DNA from: Pseudomonas fluorescens
GTDB lineage: Bacteria; Pseudomonadota; Gammaproteobacteria; Pseudomonadales; Pseudomonadaceae
Length of the DNA: 64,000 nt
NCBI RefSeq assembly: GCF_000730425.1
Contig: NZ_CP008896.1
Span: forward strand, 992,001 to 1,056,000
Reading direction: 5' to 3'
Shown: positions 47,119 through 56,324 of the stretch, piece after piece
How the letters are laid out: each line of letters begins with the position of its first letter
Numbering within the stretch: the stretch's first letter is position 1
Made by a program: the position numbers and the translations under genes
Notes under the pieces: model-generated
What the model was told of the DNA's origin: nothing
Seen by the model: only the letters and a program-made list of their open reading frames with translations
The model's database searches: none

Positions 47119-48303
47119 ATGATGCTGCACATACCGACGCTCTTGATGGTCGCGGTCTTCGTTTTTTGCCTGATGGGCCTGCTCACCGTCCATGCCTGGC
47201 ACCGTGTGCGTGAGCCGACCCTGGGCTACCTGGGAGTGATGTTGCTGCTGGCCTCCCTCGGCACGGCATTGATCGTGGTGCGCGGCGTGGGCGTGGATTT
47301 TGTCGCGCTGGTCCTGGGCAATGTGGTGCTGCTGTTGAGCGCGGCAATGAACTGGACCGCCATGCGCCTGTTCGTCCACGGCAAGCCACACCTGCCGGGC
47401 ATTCTCGCCGGCCCGCTGATATGGCTGCTGATGTGCCTGATACCACAGTTCTACGGCTCGATGTCCAGCCGGGTTTCGCTGTATTCCCTGCTGGCTGCCA
47501 GCTACGGAGTGCTATCGGCGCTGGAGTTGTGGCGCCATCGCCAGCACCTGGAAGTGGCCTATCTGCCAGCAATGGGGCTGATGCTGTTTCATACGACATT
47601 TTACTGCGTTCGCGCGGTGATCGATCCCGGCTTGCCGCTCAAAAATGCAAATGTGCTGATGGGTGAAGGCGTGCCGTTTTTCTCGTTCATGCTGTTTGAG
47701 TCCATGCTGTACGCCATTGGCATTGCCTACGTCACCTTGGCGATGGTCAAGGAGCGCGCCGAACTCAACTTCAAGGCCGCCGCTTTCAGCGATGTACTGA
47801 CGGGCATTGGCAATCGCCGGGCCTTCATGCTCCATGGCGAGCAACTGCTGGCCGACAGCAAGCAACGCGGGCGCTCGGTGGCGCTGCTGTTGTGTGACCT
47901 CGATTACTTCAAGCGCCTTAACGACAGCTTCGGCCACCCAATGGGCGACCAGGCGCTGATTGCCTTCAGCCAAGTGACCTCCTCGGTGTTGCGCAAGCAC
48001 GACCTGTTTGCGCGTATCGGTGGTGAAGAGTTCGCCTGCCTGCTGGCCGATACCGATGAACAAGGCGCCGTGCAGGTGGCCGAACGTATTCGCCAACGGT
48101 TCGCCGAGCTGGACCTGCTGGAACCGGGCTTCCTCAGTGTGAGCATTGGCGTCGTGACCACCACACCAGCCTGTCACGATCTGTCACGCCTGTTGTCCCA
48201 GGCAGACCAGGCGCTTTATCGCGCCAAGGAACAGGGGCGCAACCGCGTGCAGACAGCCTGCAACACTTTGCAAGCAATCGCCCCCTTACGGTGGTCTGAA
48301 TAA
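47119..48303 (+). CDS. Membrane-anchored diguanylate cyclase (GGDEF protein)
   Basis: 394 residues from the ATG at 47119. The N-terminal 220 residues have about six or seven hydrophobic helices (MMLHIPTLLMVAVFVFCLMG at the start) with no named sensor motif. The GGDEF domain follows, with active-site GGEEF at 301-305 and an intact inhibitory site R292-x-x-D295 five residues upstream, so product feedback by c-di-GMP is expected. It makes c-di-GMP from two GTP. The signal sensed is unknown. It is probably not in an operon with the following lipoprotein gene, but that gene is only 59 bases away. Confidence 0.92.
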   Translation: MMLHIPTLLMVAVFVFCLMGLLTVHAWHRVREPTLGYLGVMLLLASLGTALIVVRGVGVDFVALVLGNVVLLLSAAMNWTAMRLFVHGKPHLPGILAGPLIWLLMCLIPQFYGSMSSRVSLYSLLAASYGVLSALELWRHRQHLEVAYLPAMGLMLFHTTFYCVRAVIDPGLPLKNANVLMGEGVPFFSFMLFESMLYAIGIAYVTLAMVKERAELNFKAAAFSDVLTGIGNRRAFMLHGEQLLADSKQRGRSVALLLCDLDYFKRLNDSFGHPMGDQALIAFSQVTSSVLRKHDLFARIGGEEFACLLADTDEQGAVQVAERIRQRFAELDLLEPGFLSVSIGVVTTTPACHDLSRLLSQADQALYRAKEQGRNRVQTACNTLQAIAPLRWSE

Positions 48304-48362
48304 TCCCTTCGCTGGCAAGGCATCTGGTAAAAAACCTGCTTCGCTCCTGTCCTGGAACCTCC

Positions 48363-49241
48363 ATGTCCTCACGTTTTCTCTCGCGCCTGCGCTGGTTTCC
48401 CCTGCTGTGCATGGCGTTGCTGGTCCTCGGCCTGCCGGTGGGCTGCAATGTGCTGCAACACAAGGAACGGGAACTGGTGTTTCGTATCGAGCCCGGGACT
48501 GCCAGTTGGTATCGCGGCCTGCCAAACGATGTGCAAGAGTTCGAGCTCAAGCCGGCCAGCTTCAAGTCCGGGCAGAGCCTGCACGGTTGGTGGTGGCCGG
48601 CGCAGAAAAAGGATGCCCCGGCGATCCTGTACCTGCACGGCGTGCGCTGGAACCTCACCGGCCAACTGTTTCGCATCGAACAGCTGCATGCCCAGGGTTA
48701 CTCGGTGCTGGCCATCGACTATCGGGGATTTGGCCAGAGCCAGGGCGACCTGCCATCAGAAACCAGTGTCTACGAAGACGCGCGAATCGCCTGGGAGCGC
48801 TTCCAGGTGCTGCAACCCGACCCGGGCAAACGCCTGATCTACGGCCACTCCCTGGGCGGTGCCGTCGCCATCGACCTGGCGGCCGAACTGGGTCAGCAGG
48901 CAGCCGCTAAAGAGCTGCCGCCCCCGGTGCGTGGGCTGGTGATCGAATCCACCTTTACCTCCCTGGCCGATGTCGCGGCGGCAGTGGCCAACACCTCACT
49001 GCCGGTACGCTGGTTGCTGTCGCAGAAGTTCGACTCCATCGACAAGATCGCCAATATCCACATGCCTTTGCTGGTGGTGCATGGCCTCGATGACCGCTAC
49101 GTGCCGCCGCGTTTCAGCCAGCAATTGTTTGATGCCGCGCAAGAACCCAAGCACTTGCTGCTGATACCGGGGGCCAGTCACAACAACAGCCTGAGCCTGG
49201 GTGGCCGCAACTATCGCCAGGCACTGCAGGGTTTGCTGTAA
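48363..49241 (+). CDS. Alpha/beta hydrolase with lipoprotein-type signal
   Basis: 292 residues. A hydrophobic N-terminus ends in LPVGC, a likely lipobox with lipidated C28. The hydrolase core has the oxyanion region YLHGVRWNLTGQ, the AIDYRGFGQSQG loop, the nucleophile elbow GHSLGG (S163), and the acid and base D243 (HGLDDRY) and H273 (GASHNN). It resembles the BEM46/YqkD-like serine hydrolases. The substrate is unknown. It follows the GGDEF gene on the same strand. Confidence 0.86.
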   Translation: MSSRFLSRLRWFPLLCMALLVLGLPVGCNVLQHKERELVFRIEPGTASWYRGLPNDVQEFELKPASFKSGQSLHGWWWPAQKKDAPAILYLHGVRWNLTGQLFRIEQLHAQGYSVLAIDYRGFGQSQGDLPSETSVYEDARIAWERFQVLQPDPGKRLIYGHSLGGAVAIDLAAELGQQAAAKELPPPVRGLVIESTFTSLADVAAAVANTSLPVRWLLSQKFDSIDKIANIHMPLLVVHGLDDRYVPPRFSQQLFDAAQEPKHLLLIPGASHNNSLSLGGRNYRQALQGLL

Positions 49242-49477
49242 ACAACGAATCCGGCCCCGACTTCAGCTGCGCGTGTCAAGCGCAAGCCTTGCGCCAAAAG
49301 GCTTGCAAACGTTCCTGATCAAATATTGACCGCAGGTCGAATCGCCAGTGCTGCCGGGGCCACGCAGGGTTATCCACAGAGATACCCACGGTTTTCGTGG
49401 ACAACTCTTTTTGCATTTAAACGATTTTTATCCGCCATCACCGGTGTACCCGGCAGCCCAGCCAAACATCGCCCCCC
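49242..49477. other. Intergenic stretch without a recognised gene
   Basis: With the REPIN that follows, the gap is about 317 bases. It holds a 9-bp stem-loop (GCAAGCCTT / AAGGCTTGC, 49282-49306) without a T tract, a second small hairpin CCACG-GTTTT-CGTGG near 49388, weakly terminator-like because CTTTTT follows, and a lone TTATCCACA at 49370. Nothing coding is supported. Confidence 0.5.
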
Positions 49478-49547
49478 GTAGGAGCCGGCTTGCCGGCGAT
49501 GGCGGTCTGTCTGACCCACCACTATCGCCGGCAAGCCGGCTCCTATA
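49478..49547. repeat. REPIN
   Basis: GTAGGAGCCGGCTTGCCGGC at 49478 with inverse GCCGGCAAGCCGGCTCCTAT at the right. It sits directly after the 3' end of the chemoreceptor gene. Confidence 0.85.
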
Positions 49548-49558
49548 CAGATAATGCG

Positions 49559-51178
49559 TCAGGTGCGGAACCTGGCGACCGTCAGGTGCAACTCTCCAGC
49601 CATCTGCGCCAGTTCGTGCCCTGCCGTATCGGTATGTTGCGCGCCCAGCAAGACTTGCTCGGACAGGTTGCGAATCCCCACCAGATTGCGATCCACCTCC
49701 CTCGCCACCAAGGCCTGTTCTTCAGTGGCGCTGGCGATCATCAGGTTGCGTTCGTTGATCTGCGAGATCGACTGGGTAATTGCCTCCAGCGCCTGGCCCG
49801 AACGCTGGGCCACGCTCAAGGTGGTGCGCACCAGGTCGCTGCTGCCCTGCATCGCGGTGACGGCCTGTTCGGTGTCCAGGCGGATATTGCCGATCATCTC
49901 CTCGATTTCCTGGGTCGAGGCCTGGGTGCGATGGGCCAGGGCCCGCACTTCATCAGCCACCACCGCAAACCCGCGTCCGGCATCCCCGGCCCGCGCCGCT
50001 TCAATGGCCGCGTTGAGCGCCAGCAGGTTGGTCTGGTCGGCGATGCTGCGGATCACTTCCAGTACGCCGCTGATGTCCTGTACGCGCCCGGCCAGTTGCT
50101 GGATCCGCACCGAAGTGCCACTGACGCCGTCTGCCAGGGTGTTGATCGAGGCAACCGTTTCCTGCACCTGATCACGCCCCTGTTGGGCCGTCAGCGCCGA
50201 CAACCGCGAGGCTTCACTGGTGCTCACGGCATTACGCGCCACTTCGTCCACGGCTGCCGTCATCTCGTTGACCGCCGTGGCGGCCTGTTCGATCTCCATG
50301 CCTTGCAACTGCAAACTGCTGCTGGTCTGGCTGCTGACCGCGCTCAACTCCTCGGAAGAGCTGGCCACGCGATCCACCGAGGTGGCGATCTGGCGCACCA
50401 TTTCGTTGAGGTTGTGTTGCATCTGCTGCATGTTTTTCATCACGCTGCCATCGGCGCTGCCCGCCGTCGGCACCACGGTGGTCAAGTCGCCCTGGGCGAT
50501 CTGGCTCAGCACCCGTGCCGCCTCGTCGGGCTCACCGCCCAGGGGCCGGGTCACGCTGCGGGTGACAATCACCGCTGCCGTCACCACCAGGGCCACGCAC
50601 AGCAGGGACAACCCCAGCATATTGCGCCGCGCGTCGCTGTACAGGGCCTGCGCCACCTGTTCGCGCTCGGCAAAGATCTGCCCCTGCAGCGCCATGATCG
50701 CCTCCAGGCTCCTGAACATAGCCTGCTCGGCGGGCTGCACCTGCTGCTTGAGCTGAGCCACGCCCTGGGCCTGGTCGCCCTGGCCGATCAGCGCCTGTAC
50801 TTGGGTGAAGGCGCTTACATAGGCTTCGCGGTGTGTCTTCAGTTCAGCAAAGGCCGCTTGGCCGGCGGGCGTATCGAACAGCGGCTCCAGTTGGGTGAAG
50901 GCCTCGGTGATACGTTGTCGGGTACTGCCAATGGCCTGTTGCGCGGCCTGGTTGTCCTGATCGATCAGCAAGTCACGGGTGTTGCGACCGTTGTCGCGCA
51001 CACCCGTGGCGATCACCATGATCGGGGCGATTTTCGGCCAGTCCTGCTGCACGATCAGTTCCGACTGTTGCTTGAGGGTGCCCAGGTCGTGCAAGGCGTA
51101 GAGCGCCATGCCGGCCAGCGCCAGGGGTGCGATGGCAAAGCCGATCGCGATGCGGCGGGCGGTGGTTAATCGAGTCAT
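49559..51178 (-). CDS. Methyl-accepting chemotaxis protein with 4HB-type sensor domain
   Basis: 539 residues from the ATG at 51178 (GGGAG 8 bases upstream). Order: transmembrane helix 1 (about 9-30), a periplasmic four-helix-bundle sensor (about 31-185), helix 2 ([19 protein letters not shown]), HAMP (about 205-260), and a cytoplasmic signalling coiled coil with the hairpin tip [20 protein letters not shown]. It has no C-terminal CheR-binding pentapeptide (it ends HLTVARFRT). The ligand is unknown; 4HB sensors often bind small acids or amino acids. It is transcribed as a single gene. Confidence 0.92.
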   Translation of the reverse strand: MTRLTTARRIAIGFAIAPLALAGMALYALHDLGTLKQQSELIVQQDWPKIAPIMVIATGVRDNGRNTRDLLIDQDNQAAQQAIGSTRQRITEAFTQLEPLFDTPAGQAAFAELKTHREAYVSAFTQVQALIGQGDQAQGVAQLKQQVQPAEQAMFRSLEAIMALQGQIFAEREQVAQALYSDARRNMLGLSLLCVALVVTAAVIVTRSVTRPLGGEPDEAARVLSQIAQGDLTTVVPTAGSADGSVMKNMQQMQHNLNEMVRQIATSVDRVASSSEELSAVSSQTSSSLQLQGMEIEQAATAVNEMTAAVDEVARNAVSTSEASRLSALTAQQGRDQVQETVASINTLADGVSGTSVRIQQLAGRVQDISGVLEVIRSIADQTNLLALNAAIEAARAGDAGRGFAVVADEVRALAHRTQASTQEIEEMIGNIRLDTEQAVTAMQGSSDLVRTTLSVAQRSGQALEAITQSISQINERNLMIASATEEQALVAREVDRNLVGIRNLSEQVLLGAQHTDTAGHELAQMAGELHLTVARFRT

Positions 51179-51276
51179 GTCATAAGCTCCCTGATGAATA
51201 CCTGCCCACAGGGGCAGCATCTTTGATAATCCGGTGGGAGTTCAATCGCCACGCTTGAAAGGGGTCCGCAAAGGGA

Positions 51277-51972
51277 TCAACCCCGTAAAACAAATGCCGG
51301 GAACAGTGCCCGCATTTTTTCCCACAACTCAGGCAGCAAGGCTTGTGCCGAAACGCTCGGCAGTTGCTCATCGAGCATGCGTGCGGTGCGTACCAACTGC
51401 ACGGCGAAACGCTTGACCCCTCGCTCTCGCAAACGCTGGGCCAGCAGCAACAGGCGCTGCGGGTCGATCAGGTGCCAATGCACCGTGGTGCGGCACTCAT
51501 AGTCCACACCGCTGCGCAGCAACAGGTCGAGGCTGCGCCAATTGGCGGCGCCGCTGCCCTTGACCTGGGTGATCAACTGGCAGTCCTCGGCCAGGGCCTT
51601 GACGTCGAAGCCGACCCAATCGGCATGGCCCAGGGCATGGGCAAACGCCGCGGGCTTGATCCCGGCGCTGTGCAGGCCGATGCGAAAGCCCATCTCGCGC
51701 ACCTCGTCCATGGCGGCGGGCAGGCCATCCTGCAAGGTTGGTTCGCCGCCGCTGAACACTACGGCGTCCAACAGGTCCTGGCGGCGTTGCAGAAACAGCA
51801 AAACCCGGCGCCAATCCACCTCATCGCAACCACGAGGAGGAATCAGGTCCGGGTTATGGCAATACCGACAACGCCAGGCACAGCCCTGGCAAAACAGCAC
51901 GCAGGCGAGCATGCCGGGGTAGTCGAGGGTGGTCAGGGGCACAAGGCCCCCGACCCGTAGCGCTCGACTCAT
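51277..51972 (-). CDS. nrdG: Anaerobic ribonucleoside-triphosphate reductase activating protein NrdG
   Basis: 231 residues, radical-SAM enzyme. The cluster cysteines are C31, C35 and C38 (CAWRCRYC), and VVFSGGEPTLQ is the SAM-binding GGE motif. It generates the glycyl radical on NrdD under anaerobiosis. Its ATG overlaps the stop of the small glycyl-radical gene upstream as ATGA. It is of the longer NrdG type found with NrdD in Pseudomonas. The order is nrdD, small gene, nrdG. Confidence 0.93.
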   Translation of the reverse strand: MSRALRVGGLVPLTTLDYPGMLACVLFCQGCAWRCRYCHNPDLIPPRGCDEVDWRRVLLFLQRRQDLLDAVVFSGGEPTLQDGLPAAMDEVREMGFRIGLHSAGIKPAAFAHALGHADWVGFDVKALAEDCQLITQVKGSGAANWRSLDLLLRSGVDYECRTTVHWHLIDPQRLLLLAQRLRERGVKRFAVQLVRTARMLDEQLPSVSAQALLPELWEKMRALFPAFVLRG

Positions 51973-52124
51973 TGGCGCCCGGCCGCGGCGGCACTTTCGG
52001 TAAAGTGTGCGCGCTCACGGTGCTCCGATTGCTTGCCGGGATTGAACGCCGAAACCGGTCGGTGGTAGCCCATGACACGGGTCCAGACTTCACAGCGTTG
52101 GCGTTGGGGCTGGGAGGTTTGCAT
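51969..52124 (-). CDS. nrdD: Detached glycyl-radical C-terminal segment of class III ribonucleotide reductase (NrdD)
   Basis: 51 residues, too short for routine calling. It has a strong Shine-Dalgarno AAGGAG with a 7-base spacer and overlaps nrdG by four bases. The sequence includes CEVWTRVMGYHRPVSAFNPG followed by KQSEHRERAHF. This matches the end of one-piece NrdD proteins, where RVxGY carries the radical glycine and FN-x-GK follows. The nrdD gene upstream stops before this region. So the radical loop seems to be made as a separate peptide that must bind the large chain. Family recognition is from memory; the coupling is seen directly. Confidence 0.8.
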   Translation of the reverse strand: MQTSQPQRQRCEVWTRVMGYHRPVSAFNPGKQSEHRERAHFTESAAAAGRQ

Positions 52125-52162
52125 GGTGAATCTCCTTGGGGTTGGAAAACGGTTGGCTCTGC

Positions 52163-52244
52163 GTAGAAGCCGGTTTGCCGTCGATGGCAGCCTCTGGATC
52201 ATTGCAGGGCTCAAGGGCCCCATCGCCGGCAAGCCGGCTCCTAC
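52163..52244. repeat. REPIN between nrdD and its detached C-terminal gene
   Basis: On the minus strand GTAGGAGCCGGCTTGCCGGC begins at 52244 and its inverse ends near 52163 (with two substitutions in the second arm). The TAG of the first arm is the stop codon of nrdD. Confidence 0.85.
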
Positions 52245-54241
52245 AGGGTTGTGTCGAGGGCCAGGGCTTCGTCGCACTTGGGGCAGAATTCATGTTCGCC
52301 CGCCAGGTAGCCGTGCACCGGGCAGATGGAGAATGTCGGCGTCACCGTCAGGTACGGCAGGCGGAAGCGCCCCAGGGCCTTGCGCACCAATTGCTTGCAG
52401 GCCTGGGCCGAGGAAATCTGCTCGGCCATATACAGGTGCAGCACGGTGCCGCCGGTGTATTTGCATTGCAGCGCGTCCTGCAGTTCCAGCGCTTCGAACG
52501 GGTCTTCGGTGTAGCCCACCGGCAATTGCGAAGAGTTGGTGTAATACGGCGCGTCACGGCTGCCGGACTGGAGGATCGTGGGGAAGCGCTTGAGGTCTTC
52601 CTTGGCAAATCGGTAGGTGGTGCCTTCGGCCGGCGTGGCTTCCAGGTTGTACAAATGGCCGGTGTCTTCCTGAAAACGCAACAAGGTGGCACGCACATGG
52701 TCCAGCACCTGCAACGCAAACTCGCGCCCATGGGCAGTGTGCGTGCCCTCTTCGTCTCCCGTGAAGTTGCGCAGCATCTCGTGCATGCCATTGAGGCCGA
52801 TGGTGGAGAAGTGATTGCGCAAGGTGCCCAGGTAGCGCTTGGTGTAAGGGTACAAACCGGCGTCCATGTGGTGCTGGATCACCTTGCGCTTGACCTCCAG
52901 GCTTTCCATCGCCAGTTCCATCAAGTGGTCCAGGCGTTGCAACAGGCCGCAGGTGTCACCCTTGAACAGGTAACCCAGGCGTGCGCAGTTGATCGTCACC
53001 ACGCCCAATGAACCGGTCTGCTCTGCCGAGCCGAACAATCCGCCGCCGCGCTTGAGCAACTCGCGCACATCCAACTGCAAGCGGCAGCACATCGAGCGCA
53101 CCTGGTTGGGCTGCATATCGGAATTGAGGAAATTCTGGAAGTACGGCAGGCCGTAGCGGGCGGTCATCTCGAACAGGCGGTCGGCGTTTTCGCTGTCCCA
53201 CGGGAAGTCATGGGTGATGTTGTAGGTGGGGATCGGGAAGGTAAACACCCGGCCCTTGGCGTCGCCGGCCTGCATCACTTCGATATAGGCGCGGTTGATC
53301 AGCTCCATTTCCGCTTGCAAGTCACCGTAGGCAAACGGCATTTCTTCGCCGCCGATAATCGGGATCTGCTCACGCAGGTCTTCGGGGCAGACCCAGTCGA
53401 ACGTCAGGTTGGTAAAGGGCGTCTGGGTGCCCCAGCGCGACGGCACGTTGAGGTTGTAGATGAACTCCTGCACCGCCTGGCGGATCTCGGGGAATGTCAG
53501 CCGGTCCTTGCGCACAAAGGGCGCCAGGTAGGTATCGAACGAACTGAAGGCCTGGGCGCCGGCCCATTCGTTCTGCAAGGTGCCCAGGAAATTGACCATC
53601 TGCCCCAGGGCACTCCCCAGGTGCTTGGGCGGCCCGGCCTCGACACGGCCAGGCACGCCATTGAGCCCTTCGTGCAGCAATGTACGCAAGGACCAGCCAG
53701 CGCAATAGCCGGCGAGCATGTCCAGGTCATGGATATGCAAGTCCGCCTCGCGATGGGCCTGGCCGATCTCCTGGCTGTAGACCTCGTCCAGCCAGTAGTT
53801 GGCAGTGACCTTGCCCGCCACATTCAGCACCAGCCCGCCCAGGGAATAGCCCTGGTTGGCATTGGCTTGCACGCGCCAGTCCTCACGGTCGAGGTACTCG
53901 TTCATCGAAGTGGCGACCTCCACCAGGGTCTTGCGGTCCCGGCGCAGGCGCCCGTGCTGCTCGCGGTAGACGATATAGGCGCGCATCGCCATAAAGTACC
54001 CGGCGTCCATCAGCACCCGCTCGACACTGTCCTGGATCTGCTCCACATCCAGGCGAACGATCCCACGCAACCGGGCGAGCACTGCGCCCAGCAACAGATC
54101 GACCTCGGCGTCCTGATACTCGCCGGTGGCGTCACCCGCGGCGATCATCGCCTGGCGGATTTTCTCGGCGTCAAAGGCTGCGAGCGTGCCATCGCGCTTG
54201 TGTAGGCGGGTACTGACCAGCGGGCTTGAGGTGATCTGCAT
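52241..54241 (-). CDS. nrdD: Anaerobic (class III) ribonucleoside-triphosphate reductase NrdD, lacking the glycyl-radical tail
   Basis: 666 residues. An N-terminal ATP-cone (about 10-100, KRDGTLAAFDAEKIRQAMIA) precedes the NrdD barrel (RSMCCRLQLDVRELLKRGGG, TINCARLGYLF). Near the end CPVHGYLAGEHEFCPKCDEA is the zinc-type region, but the chain stops after ALALDTTL, before the RVxGY radical motif that normally follows; that motif lies in the next gene. It reduces NTPs to dNTPs without oxygen. The upstream region has NrdR and Anr sites. It is nrdG's partner and is transcribed toward it. Confidence 0.93.
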   Translation of the reverse strand: MQITSSPLVSTRLHKRDGTLAAFDAEKIRQAMIAAGDATGEYQDAEVDLLLGAVLARLRGIVRLDVEQIQDSVERVLMDAGYFMAMRAYIVYREQHGRLRRDRKTLVEVATSMNEYLDREDWRVQANANQGYSLGGLVLNVAGKVTANYWLDEVYSQEIGQAHREADLHIHDLDMLAGYCAGWSLRTLLHEGLNGVPGRVEAGPPKHLGSALGQMVNFLGTLQNEWAGAQAFSSFDTYLAPFVRKDRLTFPEIRQAVQEFIYNLNVPSRWGTQTPFTNLTFDWVCPEDLREQIPIIGGEEMPFAYGDLQAEMELINRAYIEVMQAGDAKGRVFTFPIPTYNITHDFPWDSENADRLFEMTARYGLPYFQNFLNSDMQPNQVRSMCCRLQLDVRELLKRGGGLFGSAEQTGSLGVVTINCARLGYLFKGDTCGLLQRLDHLMELAMESLEVKRKVIQHHMDAGLYPYTKRYLGTLRNHFSTIGLNGMHEMLRNFTGDEEGTHTAHGREFALQVLDHVRATLLRFQEDTGHLYNLEATPAEGTTYRFAKEDLKRFPTILQSGSRDAPYYTNSSQLPVGYTEDPFEALELQDALQCKYTGGTVLHLYMAEQISSAQACKQLVRKALGRFRLPYLTVTPTFSICPVHGYLAGEHEFCPKCDEALALDTTL

Positions 54242-54253
54242 GGGGGCTCCAAA

Positions 54254-54299
54254 ACACTACATATAGTTTCAATAAATTGAATCAGCACAAGATGCAGTG
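54254..54299 (-). promoter_or_regulatory. Pair of NrdR boxes upstream of nrdD
   Basis: ACACTACATATAGTTT (54254-54269) matches the NrdR consensus acaCwAtATaTwGtgt well. A weaker second copy, GCACAAGATGCAGTGA (54284-54299), begins 30 bases away, about three helical turns, the usual spacing. NrdR represses nrd operons when dATP is ample. Confidence 0.75.
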
Positions 54300-54327
54300 A
54301 TGGTACGCAGTGAAAGATGGGTTGCAA

Positions 54328-54341
54328 TTGACCAGGGTCAA
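54328..54341 (-). promoter_or_regulatory. Anr/FNR box upstream of nrdD
   Basis: TTGACCAGGGTCAA, a palindromic FNR/Anr-type site about 87 bases before the nrdD start codon, placed for activation at low oxygen. It lies downstream of moaA, so nrdD has a promoter separate from the nar operon. Confidence 0.75.
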
Positions 54342-54429
54342 GTTTGCGCAGAGGTATCGCCACAGGCCAGCGGAATGCCCTTGATACAAAACAACGGGAA
54401 CTATTGTTCTACAGGGTTGCATCACCTCT

Positions 54430-55416
54430 TCAGCCCCCACTCATATTCATAAACCGCACCACCTGCACCTCGCTCTCCCCGGTAAAGTCATGGCGCAGCG
54501 GTTTACCCCGCAACGCCTTGCGCAGCGCCTCCACCAACGGCCGGTCATCCAACGGATAGCGGCGCAGCAACGCACGGAAATCCAGCGCATTGTCCTGGCC
54601 CAGGCACAGCAGCAACTGCCCTTCCACCGTCATCCGTACCCGGTTGCAGCTGGCACAGAAGTTGTGAGAGTTGGGCGAGATAAAGCCGATGCGTGTCTGC
54701 GCGTGCCTGGCCATGCGCACGTAACGCGCCGGGCCGCCGCTGTTTTCGGGGCTGTCGAGCAAAGCGTGGTGCTCGCTGATCAATGCACGCACCTGCTCGC
54801 TGGAACAGAAGGATTCGCCCCGCGAGCGCCCCACATCCCCCAGGGGCATCTCTTCGATAAAGCTGATATCGAGGCCCTGGTCGATGGCGTACTGCACCAG
54901 CGCCGGGACTTCATCGAAGTTACGGCCCTTCATCACCACACAGTTGAGTTTGACCCGTTCGAACCCGGCATCCCGCGCCGCTTCGATGCCGCCCAGCACC
55001 TGGCGCAGGTCCCCGTTGCGGGTGATCGCGCGAAAGCGTTCGGGGTCGAGGCTGTCGAGGCTGATGTTCATGCGCCTGACCCCGGCCTCCACCAGTGGCC
55101 GCGCCAGGCGGCCCAGTTGCGAACCGTTGCTGGTCATCACCAGTTCACGCAGGCCAGGCAACGCGGCGATATGCCGGCACAGCTCGACAATGCCCGGGCG
55201 GATCAGCGGCTCGCCTCCGGTCAGGCGGATCTTGCGTACACCCTGGCTGACAAAGACCGTCGCCAGCCGTTGCAACTCCTCCAGGGTCAGCACCTGCTGG
55301 CGCGGCAGGAAGGTCATGTTTTTCGCCATGCAGTACACACAGCGAAAATCACAACGGTCCGTCACCGACAGCCGCAGGTAGTCAATGGAGCGGCCCACAC
55401 CATCCACCAGGCTCAT
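54430..55416 (-). CDS. moaA: GTP 3',8-cyclase MoaA
   Basis: 328 residues from the ATG at 55416, which begins one base after the upstream stop; an earlier start is less family-like. Radical-SAM cysteines C22, C26 and C29 (CDFRCVYC), the GGEP motif ([13 protein letters not shown]), the C-terminal second cluster in [19 protein letters not shown], and the double-glycine tail MSGG needed for catalysis are all present. It starts molybdenum cofactor synthesis from GTP. It is the last gene of the nar operon, which supplies the cofactor for NarG. Confidence 0.95.
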   Translation of the reverse strand: MSLVDGVGRSIDYLRLSVTDRCDFRCVYCMAKNMTFLPRQQVLTLEELQRLATVFVSQGVRKIRLTGGEPLIRPGIVELCRHIAALPGLRELVMTSNGSQLGRLARPLVEAGVRRMNISLDSLDPERFRAITRNGDLRQVLGGIEAARDAGFERVKLNCVVMKGRNFDEVPALVQYAIDQGLDISFIEEMPLGDVGRSRGESFCSSEQVRALISEHHALLDSPENSGGPARYVRMARHAQTRIGFISPNSHNFCASCNRVRMTVEGQLLLCLGQDNALDFRALLRRYPLDDRPLVEALRKALRGKPLRHDFTGESEVQVVRFMNMSGG

Positions 55417-55417
55417 G

Positions 55418-56314
55418 TCACTGCACCAACGGCGAGTCGGCACCCGGCAACACAATGCCGCGCACATCAGCCGTGCCGATCAGGGTTTGCAGGTAGTGCA
55501 CCAGTGCCTTCTGCCACACCCCTTGCTGCAACTGGGTGCAGATCGCCGTGGCCACGGCCTCGTAGGGCAACGGCTGGCCTTCGATACGCTGATCGACGCA
55601 GATCACATGCCAGCCGTAACGGCTTTCCAGGGGTCTGTCGGCCAGGCCTGGGGCCAGGGTAAACAATTGGCGCTCCAGCTCCGGCACGGTCTGGCCCTTG
55701 CTCACCTGCCCGAGGGAGCCGCCCTGGGCCTTGGAGGGGCACGCCGAATACTTCATTGCCAACTCGGCAAAGGCTGCAGGCGACTCTTCCAGGGTCAGCA
55801 ACAGCACCTCCGCCTGGGACAGCGCTTGATGGCGCGCCTGGGCATCGTCCGGCGCGCACTCCAGCAAGATGTGCCGCACCGCCAGCAACGGCGCGCTGTG
55901 AAAGCGCCCGCGATTGCTGTCGAAATAGCGCACACAGGTAGCCTCGTCACACTCCGGCACCTTGACCTCGCGCTCCAGCAACAGCCGGGTCGCCGCCTCT
56001 TCTTCGTTCTCGCCGGCGCCGACGTCCAACAACACGCCCAACTCACGAATCCGCTGCTGCAACAACTCACGGATCACCAAGGCGCGAGCGGCGAGGAACA
56101 CCGCCTCCTCACGGCTTTGCGCCGGGTGATATTGCAGCTCCTGGGCCATCGCCTCGGGGGCGATCGGCACCCCGTTGACGCTGACTATCGGCCATTGCTG
56201 TTCGCTGCTGGCGATCAGTTGCGGCTCGACCGCCACCGCCAGTTCCGGCTCTTTGACCGCAGAACTGCAACCGCCAGCGCCGCTGCCACCACCACATCCG
56301 CATCCTGTCGTCAT
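55418..56314 (-). CDS. Peptidyl-prolyl cis/trans isomerase (parvulin, NifM-like) of the nar operon
   Basis: 298 residues from the ATG at 56314 (AGGAGAG upstream). It has a Cys/Gly-rich start, [13 protein letters not shown], a helical chaperone-like stretch (about 60-140), then a parvulin domain (about 145-245) with LAVRHILLE and [12 protein letters not shown]. Genes of this kind follow narI in Pseudomonas and probably help fold or mature the nitrate reductase; NifM does so for nitrogenase Fe protein. No signal peptide is seen, so it is likely cytoplasmic. It is one base ahead of moaA and follows narI by 10 bases. Confidence 0.88.
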   Translation of the reverse strand: MTTGCGCGGGSGAGGCSSAVKEPELAVAVEPQLIASSEQQWPIVSVNGVPIAPEAMAQELQYHPAQSREEAVFLAARALVIRELLQQRIRELGVLLDVGAGENEEEAATRLLLEREVKVPECDEATCVRYFDSNRGRFHSAPLLAVRHILLECAPDDAQARHQALSQAEVLLLTLEESPAAFAELAMKYSACPSKAQGGSLGQVSKGQTVPELERQLFTLAPGLADRPLESRYGWHVICVDQRIEGQPLPYEAVATAICTQLQQGVWQKALVHYLQTLIGTADVRGIVLPGADSPLVQ

Positions 56315-56324
56315 GACGCTCTCC

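Noticed and set aside
49282..49306. Nine-base-pair stem-loop after the hydrolase gene taken as a terminator
   Set aside because: No T tract follows on either strand, so intrinsic termination is not supported.
49370..49378. TTATCCACA, a perfect DnaA-box match
   Set aside because: A single box with no cluster, no AT-rich unwinding region and no dnaA/dnaN nearby; chance or minor significance, not an origin.
52125..52260. Programmed frameshift or readthrough joining nrdD to its radical segment
   Set aside because: A REPIN of over 80 bases lies between, the small gene has its own ribosome-binding site, and no slippery sequence was seen; separate translation explains the layout better.
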